Shown: positions 25,210 to 33,036 of the stretch, piece by piece
How positions within the stretch are numbered: position 1 is the first letter of the stretch
Layout: the number at the start of each line of letters is the position of its first letter
Origin: Myxococcaceae bacterium
GTDB taxonomy: Bacteria; Myxococcota; Myxococcia; Myxococcales; Myxococcaceae
Assembly (NCBI GenBank): GCA_019686135.1
Contig: JADGHL010000015.1
Span: 1-58,453 of the forward strand
Direction: 5' to 3'
Length of the DNA: 58,453 nucleotides
The notes under the pieces: generated by a model
The model's input: only the letters and a program-made list of their open reading frames with translations
The model's database searches: none
What the model was told of the DNA's origin: nothing
Program-made: the position numbers and the translations under genes

Positions 25210-26463
25210 ATGTTGCGGCGCCCGCACATCGCGGGGGGCACGGCCCTGGGGATCGCGATCGCACTTCTGGCCTCGACGGCGGCGTGGGCGAGGCAGAACG
25301 GGCTAGCTACCTCCGGCTGCACCGGCTGCCACGGCGGCGGCACGGAGCCGAACACCACCGTGAGCGTGTCCGACGCCCATCCGGCGCCCGGCGGATCGAC
25401 GACGGTGACCGTCATCATCGACGCCGTGAACGGTGGCCCGGGCGGGATGTACCTGCGCGCGAACGCGGGGAGCTTCACGGTGATAACGGGCCAGGGCACG
25501 CGCCTCGTCTCCCCGAAGGAGGTGGTCCACAGCTCGCCGCGCGCGGCATCGGGCGGGAAGGTGACCTTCCAGGTGAGCTGGACCGCGCCCAACACGCCCG
25601 GCGGTGTGGACTTCGACGCGTGGGTGCTCTCGGCCAACGGAAACGGAGCGAGCAGCGGCGATGGCGCGGGCTACGGTCACACGTCGATCGCGTTCGGGTG
25701 TGCGGGCACGACCTATTACCGGGATCAGGATCTCGACGGCGTGGGCACCGCGGTCAGCGGCACCACGGTCAACTGCGCGCCGCCTGCCGGGTTCTCGGCG
25801 CTGGATGGCGACTGCAACGACAACGACGAGACGATCTTCCCCGGCCAGACCGAGGTGTGTGACGGCAAGGACAACGACTGCGACGGCGCCGTCGACGAGA
25901 ACCTCGCCCCGATTACCCTCTACCCGGACGCCGACCACGACGGTCACGGCGTGCCGAGCAGTCAGACGAAGACCGGGTGCACGCCTCCGCCCGGCTGGGC
26001 GCCCACGCACGACGACTGCGCGGACGACGATCCCGCGCGCCACCCCGGCGCCGCCGAGGTGTGCAACTTCGAGGATGACAACTGCGACGGGGAGGTCGAC
26101 GAGGGTGCGCGCGTCATCTGCGGCGTGGGCATGTGCGCGCGGTACGGTCTCTCGTGCGATCCGAAGCTGTGTACGCCGGGCCAGCCCGAACCGGAGCAGT
26201 GCAACTACCTCGATGACGACTGCGACGGGGTGAACGACAACGACGCGGTGTGCCCGCCGGGCGAATACTGTGACGAGGGTGTCTGCGTGGAGGGCGAACC
26301 GCCGGACGCTGGCCATGCGGGAAGCGGCGGACGGAAGCCGGGCTCGTGCGCGACGGGGCCGGGTTGTTCCGCCGTCCCGGGCGCATCGCTCGTCGCGCTG
26401 GTGTTCGGTCTGGGGTCGGCGGCGATCTTCGCGCGACGCAGGCGGACCGCGCGGCTACGCTGA
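25210..26463 (+). CDS. Choice-of-anchor V protein with CxxCH, MopE repeats and MYXO-CTERM-like tail
   Basis: This 417-residue secreted protein starts at the ATG at 25210, which gives a clean signal peptide ending STAAWA. The mature N-terminus has SGCTGCHGGG (C37, C40, H41), as in choice-of-anchor V domains, a Reeler-like fold. That CxxCH could also bind haem. Two to three Asp/Cys-rich MopE-type repeats follow (GDCNDND, CDGKDNDCDGAVDE, CNFEDDNCDGEVDE), expected to bind metal. The C-terminus is GPGCSAV, a hydrophobic helix and RRRR, matching the MYXO-CTERM pattern in which myxosortase processes the protein for surface anchoring. The next gene starts 5 bp downstream. Confidence 0.82.
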   Translation: MLRRPHIAGGTALGIAIALLASTAAWARQNGLATSGCTGCHGGGTEPNTTVSVSDAHPAPGGSTTVTVIIDAVNGGPGGMYLRANAGSFTVITGQGTRLVSPKEVVHSSPRAASGGKVTFQVSWTAPNTPGGVDFDAWVLSANGNGASSGDGAGYGHTSIAFGCAGTTYYRDQDLDGVGTAVSGTTVNCAPPAGFSALDGDCNDNDETIFPGQTEVCDGKDNDCDGAVDENLAPITLYPDADHDGHGVPSSQTKTGCTPPPGWAPTHDDCADDDPARHPGAAEVCNFEDDNCDGEVDEGARVICGVGMCARYGLSCDPKLCTPGQPEPEQCNYLDDDCDGVNDNDAVCPPGEYCDEGVCVEGEPPDAGHAGSGGRKPGSCATGPGCSAVPGASLVALVFGLGSAAIFARRRRTARLR

Positions 26464-26468
26464 CGGCC

Positions 26469-26978
26469 ATGCGGGTGACGCACTCTTTGCCTCACGTCGT
26501 TGCGCCCTTTCGGCGGGTGCTCGTCGTCGCCACGGTGGCGGCTTCGTGCGCCGGCTGCTCGCGGGGGGTGGATTCGGCGCTCGTCGGCTTCGTGTTCGAA
26601 CCACCGCGGGGCGTGAAGCTGATACACGAAGACCCGGGGCCGCCGCCGCGGGCGACGTTCGAGGGCGGGCTCGAGATTCGCGCCGTGAAGGGGACGCTGA
26701 CCGGCCTTGCCCGTGGCGACCTCCCATCGGCTCTCGAACAGGCCATGCGCGAGACGGGGCTGACGCTGCCCGGGACACCGCGCTCGTCGAAAGGCGGCAC
26801 CATCCCCGCCGGAGCGGTCGGGCGGTACGAGTTCGGGGACGCGCGAACCGGCACGCTGCTCTACCTGGTGCAGGGAGATGGCCGGTACTTCGCGGTCACG
26901 CTCACCGCGCCGAAGACCGGGTTCGATCGCCGCGTGAACGCGCTCGAGCTGTCGATGTCCACGCTACGGTTCCGGTAG
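26469..26978 (+). CDS. Hypothetical lipoprotein
   Basis: This 169-residue protein begins 5 bp after the MYXO-CTERM gene and is probably cotranscribed with it. A lipoprotein signal ends VAASCAGC. The mature part reads as mixed alpha/beta (FEPPRGVKLIHE, GRYEFGDARTGTLLYLV, GRYFAVTLTAPKTGFDRRV). No family is recognised. Its last codons (the DNA GTCGATGTCCACGCTACG) recur, slightly changed, about 90 bp downstream. Confidence 0.65.
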   Translation: MRVTHSLPHVVAPFRRVLVVATVAASCAGCSRGVDSALVGFVFEPPRGVKLIHEDPGPPPRATFEGGLEIRAVKGTLTGLARGDLPSALEQAMRETGLTLPGTPRSSKGGTIPAGAVGRYEFGDARTGTLLYLVQGDGRYFAVTLTAPKTGFDRRVNALELSMSTLRFR

Positions 26979-27262
26979 CTGCGTACCCACTCAGCCACCC
27001 CGCCAGATTTCGCGGCCTCGCGCCGGAGCAGCGCCGGCGGTCGATGTCCACGCTGCGTGCGGCGTACCGCGCACCAGGCATCGCGGGACACCGGCGCAGC
27101 CCCGCTGCCAGCTCCGCGGCCTCGCGCTGGAACGGCGCCTCGGGCCGTCCAGACCGGGGACAGAGCTGACGGTTCCGCAATCAGCAGTCCCGCCCTGCGA
27201 GCGAGCGGGACTCGCACGACTCACCACTCACTTCTCACGACAAACGGCTCCGCGTATCGGCG
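26979..27262. repeat. Intergenic region with short direct repeats
   Basis: No gene is supported. GTCGATGTCCACGCTACG at 26951-26968 (inside the lipoprotein 3' end) is repeated as GTCGATGTCCACGCTGCG at 27040-27057. CGCGGCCTCGCGCCGGAGC at 27011-27029 recurs with two changes at 27115-27133. The pattern looks like degraded local duplication. Confidence 0.6.
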
Positions 27263-27700
27263 TCAGTCGCCGAAGCGCTGGTGCCGGCGCACGTTCCGCC
27301 GCTCGCGTCCTTGCGCGCGGCGCTCGGCTTTCAGTTTCTCCCAGGTCTCGGGACCGACCAGCTCGCGGATCTTCAGCATCAGCGCGATGCGGTTCTTCTT
27401 CACCTCGCCCTGCGCTCGCGCCACCTTGTCCACCTGCGCGAGCACGGCGCGCTGGTCCGGCTTCGTCGCCGAGAGCAACCGCTTGAGCTCGAGCCGCTCC
27501 TTCTTCACTTCTGCCTGGAGCGGGATGAGTTGCTGATCCGCTTCGTAGCGGAGTTGTTCGATCTTCTTCTGCTGCTCGGGCGAGATCCCGGCGCGCTGCG
27601 CGACCTCCGCAGACAGGGGACCTCCCCGCATCGGGCTCGCCTGCGCCATGGGGGCGGCGAGGCACATCAGGGGCACGATCAGGCTGGCGGCGCGGTACAT
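27263..27700 (-). CDS. Periplasmic Spy/CpxP-like protein
   Basis: This 145-residue protein starts at an ATG with a strong GGAGGA site. A signal peptide (LIVPLMCLAAPMAQA) is followed by an almost wholly helical, highly charged domain: ISPEQQKKIEQLRYEADQQ, IPLQAEVKKERLELKRLL, NRIALMLKIRELVGPETW. The layout matches LTXXQ/heavy-metal-resistance proteins of the Spy/CpxP type, which act as periplasmic chaperones or metal-stress adaptors. The exact LTxxQ motif is replaced by ISPEQ, so subfamily assignment is moderate. Confidence 0.7.
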   Translation of the reverse strand: MYRAASLIVPLMCLAAPMAQASPMRGGPLSAEVAQRAGISPEQQKKIEQLRYEADQQLIPLQAEVKKERLELKRLLSATKPDQRAVLAQVDKVARAQGEVKKNRIALMLKIRELVGPETWEKLKAERRAQGRERRNVRRHQRFGD

Positions 27701-28314
27701 GGTTCCTCCTCGGTTGCAGACTTCAACACAGGTGGTCGGAGAAAGTTGCGGGCGAGCCTGCTCAGGCCGCCACCCTCGTGTGTCGTCGTTCAGGCTTTGG
27801 GGTGTGACGACGATCCGGCGATCATCTTGCAACTGGCCTGCTGTCGAACGCGCGCGACGACGACGTGGACACCGACGCGCGGAACCTGGGCCGCGCTGCG
27901 GCACAGGGCGGCAGCGACGGGGACCGAGGCATACGGGTAGCCCCCGACTCGTACGCCGGGGCGGACTCCTCTGCCTGCCGGGCGGGATCCCTGATTCAAC
28001 GACGGGCTGCGGAGCACAACGTGCGTTTCAGCAGCGCGGTGCGTGGCGCATTGGAGCGCCACCCGGAGGGGTGGTCCGTTCGGACATGACGCGCTCCGAG
28101 CGAACCACCCGGATGGCCCCGGGCGGAACGCCCTATTCGAGCGGTTGTGGCGCACGACCTCCGTTCAGCTGCGCGATGCCTGGCCGGATCGGGCAAACGC
28201 CCGGACGGGCGGCCACTTCGACCTTACGCGCCGAGCGGACCGCCCGGATGACCCTGACGGGCCGGTGCGCGCTCACCATCGAGACCGCGCGCCGCCCTGT
28301 CGGCACGCAGACAC
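27701..28314. other. Gene-less 0.6-kb region
   Basis: Several open frames cross these 614 bp, but none has a domain, a ribosome site or neighbour support. One clear inverted repeat is present (28070-28109, listed separately). The remainder may be relic sequence or a non-coding RNA locus; I see nothing that decides. Confidence 0.5.
28070..28109. repeat. Inverted repeat in gene-less region
   Basis: GGTGGTCCGTTCGGA (28070-28084) and TCCGAGCGAACCACC (28095-28109) are complementary at 13 of 15 positions around a 10-nt loop. CCACCCGGA-type sequence lies on both outer sides. It could be a stem-loop of an RNA or a binding site. Confidence 0.55.
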
Positions 28315-28659
28315 TCAGTGGTCAGCGGGCAGGTGGTCGCGAATCACTCCCAGCCAGTACTCCCTCCCGTAGTACTGGCTCATCTTCCCGATCACCTTCC
28401 CGTCGCGGACCAGCAGGAAGGTCGGAATCCCGACGAGGCCGAAGCGCCTGGCCAGGTCCGGGTGTTCGTACGCGTTGACCTTCACCACGCGCACCTTGTC
28501 CGCGGGCAGCTCGCGCACGAGGGCCGGGGCGTCGGCGGCGAAGACGTCGCAGTTGGGGCAGCCGGGTCCCCAGAAGTCGACGACCACGAGCCGTCCCCGG
28601 GGGGCGAAGACGTGCTCGTCGAAGTCGGCGGTGGTGGCGTTCACGATGGGCGGACTCAC
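28315..28659 (-). CDS. Thioredoxin
   Basis: This 114-residue thioredoxin-fold protein has the redox motif FWGPGCPNC (C34, C37), where the usual W-C-G-P-C is expanded and altered. The cis-Pro segment GIPTFLLVRDGKVIGK is normal. I chose the GTG at 28659 because AAGGAGAGG lies just upstream; the frame stays open further but would add an unsupported Arg-rich tail. No signal peptide is present, so it should act in the cytoplasm. It is divergent from the ECF sigma gene across 67 bp, which suggests shared control. Confidence 0.82.
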   Translation of the reverse strand: MSPPIVNATTADFDEHVFAPRGRLVVVDFWGPGCPNCDVFAADAPALVRELPADKVRVVKVNAYEHPDLARRFGLVGIPTFLLVRDGKVIGKMSQYYGREYWLGVIRDHLPADH

Positions 28660-28726
28660 GCGGGACCCCTCTCCTTCGCGCGTCCTGTCGTAGACAAGGC
28701 GCGCTTTCGTAATAACGTGCCGCGCG

Positions 28727-29338
28727 GTGGACGACCTCACACTCGTCAAGCGCGTCAAGAGCGGAGACCAGCGCGCGTTCCGCACCCTGGTGGAGCGCTA
28801 CCAGCGCAAGGTCTACGCGGTCGCGCTGGGGATGTTGAAGGACAAGGAAGAGGCGATGGACGTCTCGCAGGAGGCGTTCGTCAAGGTCTACAAGTACCTC
28901 AACCACTTCAAGGGCGACTCCTCCTTCTACACGTGGCTCTACCGGATCACGGTGAACATCTGCATCGACGTCATCCGCAAGAAGGGCGGTGCGCGCGGGG
29001 AGGATGTGGAGTTCGACGAGGCGGTGGCGCTCGACACGAGCGAGGCCCAGCTGGGCGCGCTGGGATCGCGCCTAGGCACCAACCCTCAGAAGTCGGCGCT
29101 GCGACGTGAGCTGGCGGACAAGATCGAAGAGGCCCTGGCGCAGATCCCCGAGAAGCACCGCGCCATCCTCCTGCTCCGGGAAATCGAAGGGATGAGCTAC
29201 GAGGATCTCGCCCGGGTGCTGGACATCCCGAAGGGTACGGTGATGTCGCGGCTCTTCCACGCCCGGAACAAGGTCCAGAAAATCCTCAGTGAATATCTGG
29301 ACCTGGACGAGTCCAAGCACGGGGTGGGGAACGAATGA
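28727..29338 (+). CDS. RpoE-like ECF sigma factor
   Basis: This 203-residue sigma-70 factor with regions 2 and 4 starts at a GTG. Region 2 shows AFRTLVERYQRKVYAVALGM, EEAMDVSQEAFVKVYKYL and FYTWLYRITVNICIDVIRKK. Region 4 shows IPEKHRAILLLREIEGMSYE and GTVMSRLFHARNKV, the -35 binding helix-turn-helix. This is the classic RpoE subgroup, controlled by a membrane anti-sigma factor, which here is the next gene. The gene ends in ATGATG just before the anti-sigma region. It likely directs an envelope-stress regulon including its own operon. Confidence 0.95.
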   Translation: MDDLTLVKRVKSGDQRAFRTLVERYQRKVYAVALGMLKDKEEAMDVSQEAFVKVYKYLNHFKGDSSFYTWLYRITVNICIDVIRKKGGARGEDVEFDEAVALDTSEAQLGALGSRLGTNPQKSALRRELADKIEEALAQIPEKHRAILLLREIEGMSYEDLARVLDIPKGTVMSRLFHARNKVQKILSEYLDLDESKHGVGNE

Positions 29339-29405
29339 TGCTTCATGGAATATCGCCCCTGCCCTCCCGTCGGACGGAGATGGACCTCCGGAAAGCGGTG
29401 CGGTG

Positions 29406-30047
29406 ATGGCGTTGAACTCTGCGTGCAGAAGCTACCTCCCGATGTTGAGCCCGTTCATCGACGGCGAGCTGTCGGTGGCCGAACGGCAGGCGGTCGAGCG
29501 GCACTGCGCGGCCTGCAAGGACTGCACGGCCCGGGTCGCGGACCTGCGCGCCGAGTCGGGCCTGTTGCGCCTGGGCATGGAGATGCTGGCCGACGAGGCG
29601 GACTTCACCGGCTTCTCCCAGAAGGTCCTGGCCCGGGTGACGCCCGAGCGCCCTCCCTTCTGGGAACGGCTCCGCGTCTCGCTCAGCGAGATGTTCCTCT
29701 ACCAGCGCGGCGCCATGGTCACCGCGCTGGCGGCCTGCGCGGTGGCGGTGCTCGGCGTGGTCGTCCTCTCGCAGCTCGGCCGGACGCCCGAGGGCTATGC
29801 GGGCGACCGGATCCAGGTCCAGCGCGTCTCGGTGGGTGACAACGCGGCGGTGAAGCCGGTCGTCACCACCACCGACACGGGCAACACCATCATCTGGCTG
29901 GTGGACCAGCCGGACGCTTCGGAGCCGGCCCCGCCGCAGAACATCGGCAGCCAGAAGCAGCCGCAGAAGGACGAGGACGAGGAAGAGGAGGAGGAGATCG
30001 GCGGCCCGAATCGGGGCGGCGCGCTCCCCCGGGGAGGGAATCTGTGA
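29406..30047 (+). CDS. Zinc-binding membrane anti-sigma factor
   Basis: This 213-residue protein starts at the ATG at 29406, the first with a nearby GGAAAG. The N-terminal ZAS domain has the H-x3-C-x2-C motif in VERHCAACKDC (H33, C37, C40). A single transmembrane helix follows (VTALAACAVAVLGVVVLSQL), then a periplasmic part and a strongly acidic stretch (DEDEEEEEE) before a Gly-rich end. It should bind and silence the upstream sigma factor until an envelope signal releases it. The GTG of the next gene overlaps its stop. Confidence 0.9.
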   Translation: MALNSACRSYLPMLSPFIDGELSVAERQAVERHCAACKDCTARVADLRAESGLLRLGMEMLADEADFTGFSQKVLARVTPERPPFWERLRVSLSEMFLYQRGAMVTALAACAVAVLGVVVLSQLGRTPEGYAGDRIQVQRVSVGDNAAVKPVVTTTDTGNTIIWLVDQPDASEPAPPQNIGSQKQPQKDEDEEEEEEIGGPNRGGALPRGGNL

Positions 30048-30556
30048 TCCAACGTGCCGCTGTAGTCGTGGCGTTCGCGCTGTCGGCGAGCGCAACCGCG
30101 TTCGCAGAGGAACCGACGGTCGAAGTGAACGCCGAGGTGGTGCTGGCCTCCAACGAGGGCAACACGATCGATCCACCGCAGCTGGCGAAGCTCAAGCGCG
30201 AGCTGGAGGAGGCGGGGGCGCGCTTCACCTCCCTCAAGCGGCTCTCCGAGGAGCAGGTCGCGGTGAAGAAGAGCCATCCGGCCTCGGTGAAGCTCCCGGA
30301 TGGGCGGAGCGCCGCGCTCTCGCTCAAGGAGATCAAGGACGGGGTGGCCACCATCGACGTGCAGGTGCCGCGCAAGTCGGGGCCGCCGCTCACGGCGACG
30401 TACACGGCGTCGAAGCACGGCTCGCTGACGCTCCCGGCCGGCCCCTTCGGAAAGGGCACGCTGGTCATCAAGCTCTCCCCGCCCGAACACAGCCGGCCGA
30501 GGCGGATGTTCGGCCCGGCGCTGCGTCCGTCGGTTCGACCGACGCGCGGTTGGTGA
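30044..30556 (+). CDS. Exported protein of the ECF operon
   Basis: The GTG start overlaps the anti-sigma stop by 4 bp (GTGA) and follows a GGGGAGGGA site. The 170-residue protein has a signal peptide (VVVAFALSASATAFA). A helical stretch comes next (PPQLAKLKRELEEAGARFTS), then a beta-rich part (ATIDVQVPRKSGPPLTATYT, GTLVIKLSPPEHSRP) and a Pro/Arg-rich tail. No family is recognised. Its position suggests a periplasmic sensor or effector for the sigma/anti-sigma pair. Confidence 0.75.
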   Translation: MIQRAAVVVAFALSASATAFAEEPTVEVNAEVVLASNEGNTIDPPQLAKLKRELEEAGARFTSLKRLSEEQVAVKKSHPASVKLPDGRSAALSLKEIKDGVATIDVQVPRKSGPPLTATYTASKHGSLTLPAGPFGKGTLVIKLSPPEHSRPRRMFGPALRPSVRPTRGW

Positions 30557-30563
30557 CCGTCTG

Positions 30564-30590
30564 CCGTAGGCGGCGGTTCGCCTTCTACGG
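30564..30590. terminator. Candidate bidirectional terminator hairpin
   Basis: CCGTAG (30564-30569) pairs with CTACGG (30585-30590), with an inner GCGG/CGCC-type pairing and a small bulge. It sits exactly between two convergent genes and overlaps the stop of the minus-strand gene. No T-run is present on either side. Confidence 0.5.
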
Positions 30591-31553
30591 GACGTCGACG
30601 GGGATGGTGATCGCGTCCGTGACCGGGATGCCGGTCTGGGACTGGCCCCTCTCGGAGTTGATGGTCAGGGTCACGACAGCCTTGCCGCCTCCCACCAGCG
30701 CCTGGGTGGCGGCGGCGGAGCCGGCATAGTCGAAGGGCGCTCCGCCGATGCTGGGGTTCTGCGAGGTGTAGACGTCCAGCACCTCGCCGGCCTGCAGGGT
30801 GCGCATGTTCGGCAGCGCGCCGTTCACCTGCAGCGAGATTCGGCTCTTGTCCACGGTGCCATAGCCGATGATCGGCGGCAGGCCTTCGCTGAAGAACGTC
30901 ACGGTGAACGCCGGGTCGGCGATGTTCTTGAGGAAGTCGCCGCCGGGCGCGTTGCTCTCCAGCGACACCTTCACCTTCGCGCCGTCCGCGGTGCGCAGAC
31001 GGTCACTCTCCGCGCTCACCACCTTGAAGTTCTTCGGCGCAGGAATCGCCTGGATCGTCCCGGGGATGTCCAGCTCGGCGGTCCCGGTCTGGGTGCGGCA
31101 GCCGGTGTGCCGCCAGTTCACCGTCACGTGCCCGACGTGCGCCTTGCCGGCCGGGAGCTCGAAGTCGTCCAGCTGCTCGCTCCGCCAGAAGAAGCGCAGG
31201 GTGTCACCGTTCGAAGCGACGTCGGTGTCGTTGAAGTCCGCGTCCTTCAGCAGGGTCCGGGTGCGCGTCACCGCGAGCGGCGCGCCGTCCACCGTCTCAG
31301 TGAATTCGATCGAGTCGATGCTCACGGAGTCCGCGCCGTCGATGCTGAGGGTGATCGCCTCCTCCCCGTGGGACTCGGCCACATCGACATCCAGCAGGCT
31401 GAGAGCGCCGCTGGCAATCACCGGCAGCGCACGCACGTCCTCTTTGGCGACCGCAAGCGTCACGGTCACGTCGGGGTCGTCGCACTGGGGACCGCAGGCG
31501 AGCGACAGCGCGCTCAACGCGGTGGTGGACAGGATCAGAACGATGGAACGCAT
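30585..31553 (-). CDS. Hypothetical lipoprotein
   Basis: This 322-residue protein begins at the ATG at 31553 with a lipoprotein signal (STTALSALSLAC, then GPQC). The mature region is beta-rich with repeated Asp/Thr-rich strands (DVTVTLAVAKEDV, HVGHVTVNWRHTG, ISLQVNGALPNMRTLQAGEV, KAVVTLTINSERGQ). It has the look of an Ig-like or fibronectin-like surface protein. No named domain is identified. It lies 14 bp beyond the hemF stop on the same strand and may be read from upstream. Confidence 0.7.
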   Translation of the reverse strand: MRSIVLILSTTALSALSLACGPQCDDPDVTVTLAVAKEDVRALPVIASGALSLLDVDVAESHGEEAITLSIDGADSVSIDSIEFTETVDGAPLAVTRTRTLLKDADFNDTDVASNGDTLRFFWRSEQLDDFELPAGKAHVGHVTVNWRHTGCRTQTGTAELDIPGTIQAIPAPKNFKVVSAESDRLRTADGAKVKVSLESNAPGGDFLKNIADPAFTVTFFSEGLPPIIGYGTVDKSRISLQVNGALPNMRTLQAGEVLDVYTSQNPSIGGAPFDYAGSAAATQALVGGGKAVVTLTINSERGQSQTGIPVTDAITIPVDVP

Positions 31554-31567
31554 GGCGCGAAGGCTTA

Positions 31568-32452
31568 TCACTCCGCGGCCCAATCGCGCGGAACCTTCAA
31601 CACCTCCACCAGGCGGGCTTCCTCGCTGCCCGGAGCGGGGTGGTGGTCGTACACCCACCGCACACGCGGCGGCAGCGACATCAGGATGCTCTCGGTGCGG
31701 CCCTGGGTCTCCAGCCCGAACGCGGTGCCCCGGTCGTAGACGAGGTTGAACTCGACGTAGCGCCCGCGGCGGATCTCCTGCCACGCGCGCTCTTCGGGCG
31801 TGTAGTCAAGCCCTTTCCGCCGTTCGACGATGGGCAGGTACGCCGGCAAAAACGCGTGGCCCACGTCCATGGCGAAGGCCGCCTCGCGCTCGAGATCGCC
31901 CTCGAGGTTGTCGAAGAACACGCCGCCCACCCCGCGCGCCTCCTGGCGGTGACGGATGAAGAAGTACTCGTCACACCACCGCTTGAAGCGCGGGTAGCGG
32001 TCCTCGCCGTGGCGATCGCACGCCGCCTTCAGCGTGCGATGGAAGTGCCGCACGTCCTCGTCGAACAGGTACCAGGGGGTCAGATCCGCGCCGCCGCCGA
32101 TCCACGCGCGCGAACCGTGAAAGAGCATCCGGAAGTTCGCGTGCACGGTGGGCACGAGCGGGCTGCGCGGGTGCAGCACCAGGGAAATCCCCGCGGCCCA
32201 GAACTCCCGGCCCTCGCCCGGCAACTGCTTCGCGAACGCTTCGTCGAGCTCGCCGTAGACGACCGAGGTGTTCACCCCGCCCTTCTCGAACACGGCGCCC
32301 TCTTCGAGCACGCGCGTCTTGCCGCCCCCGCCGCCGGGACGGTTCCACAGGTCCTCGCGGAACTCGCCGCTCCCGTCGATGCGTTCGAGCGCCTCGCAGA
32401 TCTCGTCCTGCAACCCGTGGATGAATGCCGTCCAGCGCTCGCGCAGATCCAT
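31568..32452 (-). CDS. hemF: Oxygen-dependent coproporphyrinogen III oxidase
   Basis: This 294-residue enzyme of haem synthesis decarboxylates coproporphyrinogen III using O2. The family signatures are clear: WNRPGGGGGKTRVLEEGAVF, GVNTSVVYG, RMLFHGSRAWIGGGADLTPW, RFKRWCDEYFFIRHR and RGRYVEFNLVYDRGTAFGL. Length is normal. I start at the ATG at 32452, directly before the LRERWTAFIHGLQ helix; upstream extension has no support. Presence of hemF rather than only the radical-SAM enzyme implies aerobic haem synthesis. Confidence 0.95.
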   Translation of the reverse strand: MDLRERWTAFIHGLQDEICEALERIDGSGEFREDLWNRPGGGGGKTRVLEEGAVFEKGGVNTSVVYGELDEAFAKQLPGEGREFWAAGISLVLHPRSPLVPTVHANFRMLFHGSRAWIGGGADLTPWYLFDEDVRHFHRTLKAACDRHGEDRYPRFKRWCDEYFFIRHRQEARGVGGVFFDNLEGDLEREAAFAMDVGHAFLPAYLPIVERRKGLDYTPEERAWQEIRRGRYVEFNLVYDRGTAFGLETQGRTESILMSLPPRVRWVYDHHPAPGSEEARLVEVLKVPRDWAAE

Positions 32453-32505
32453 GGCGGGCGATCTATCGCACGAGGATGGCGGCGGGAACACATAGGATCC
32501 CCGGG

Positions 32506-33036
32506 ATGACCGCCCCAACTGTACAGCTTCTAATCGTCGGCACGAACCTGCCGAACGCTACGTGTGGCCCTTATGAGGACGTTCAGGTTGGCGTACAGGT
32601 GGGACGGGAGTACCGCGATCTGTTCCCGGGCGATGCGCCGCGCGCGCAGTGGGCGCTGGAGGTCCGGGCGGCGGCGCCCGCCGAGGGCGGCTATGGGCTC
32701 CGCGGCCCGGCGATCCACGGCAAACCGGGCGAGCGGTTCCTCTATCTGGCCTGGCTCTCCCGCGGCTCGATGTTCCGGCGCGCGAAGCTGCAGCTCGACG
32801 CGGTCCCACCGGCGCTGGTGCAACAAGCGCTGCGCGATGGCGCGTTGATCGCCGAGCTGGAGCTGACCGACGCCTGCGGCATGCCCCGCTGCGCTTCGGT
32901 GCGGCCTCCGCTGGTGAGCTGGACTACGGGGCCTTCGGCGCGTGGAACTGCAGCCGCTTCGTCGGAGGCGCGCGGTTCCCCGCCGCGTCCCAGACCTCGA
33001 TCGTCGCGAAGTACGCGCGGCCGTCGTCGAAGTTGA
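32506..33036 (+). CDS. DUF5990 family protein
   Basis: Starting at the ATG at 32506, about 150 residues match the DUF5990 style: VGVQVGREYRDLFPGDAPRA, GLRGPAIHGKPGERFLYLAW, RAKLQLDAVPPALV, MPRCASVRPPLVSW. The family is uncharacterised. After that segment the frame continues with low-complexity Arg/Ser sequence for another 40 residues, lying opposite the 3' end of the convergent gene. The natural stop may have been lost, or the tail is real. Promoter and operon are not evident. Confidence 0.65.
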   Translation: MTAPTVQLLIVGTNLPNATCGPYEDVQVGVQVGREYRDLFPGDAPRAQWALEVRAAAPAEGGYGLRGPAIHGKPGERFLYLAWLSRGSMFRRAKLQLDAVPPALVQQALRDGALIAELELTDACGMPRCASVRPPLVSWTTGPSARGTAAASSEARGSPPRPRPRSSRSTRGRRRS

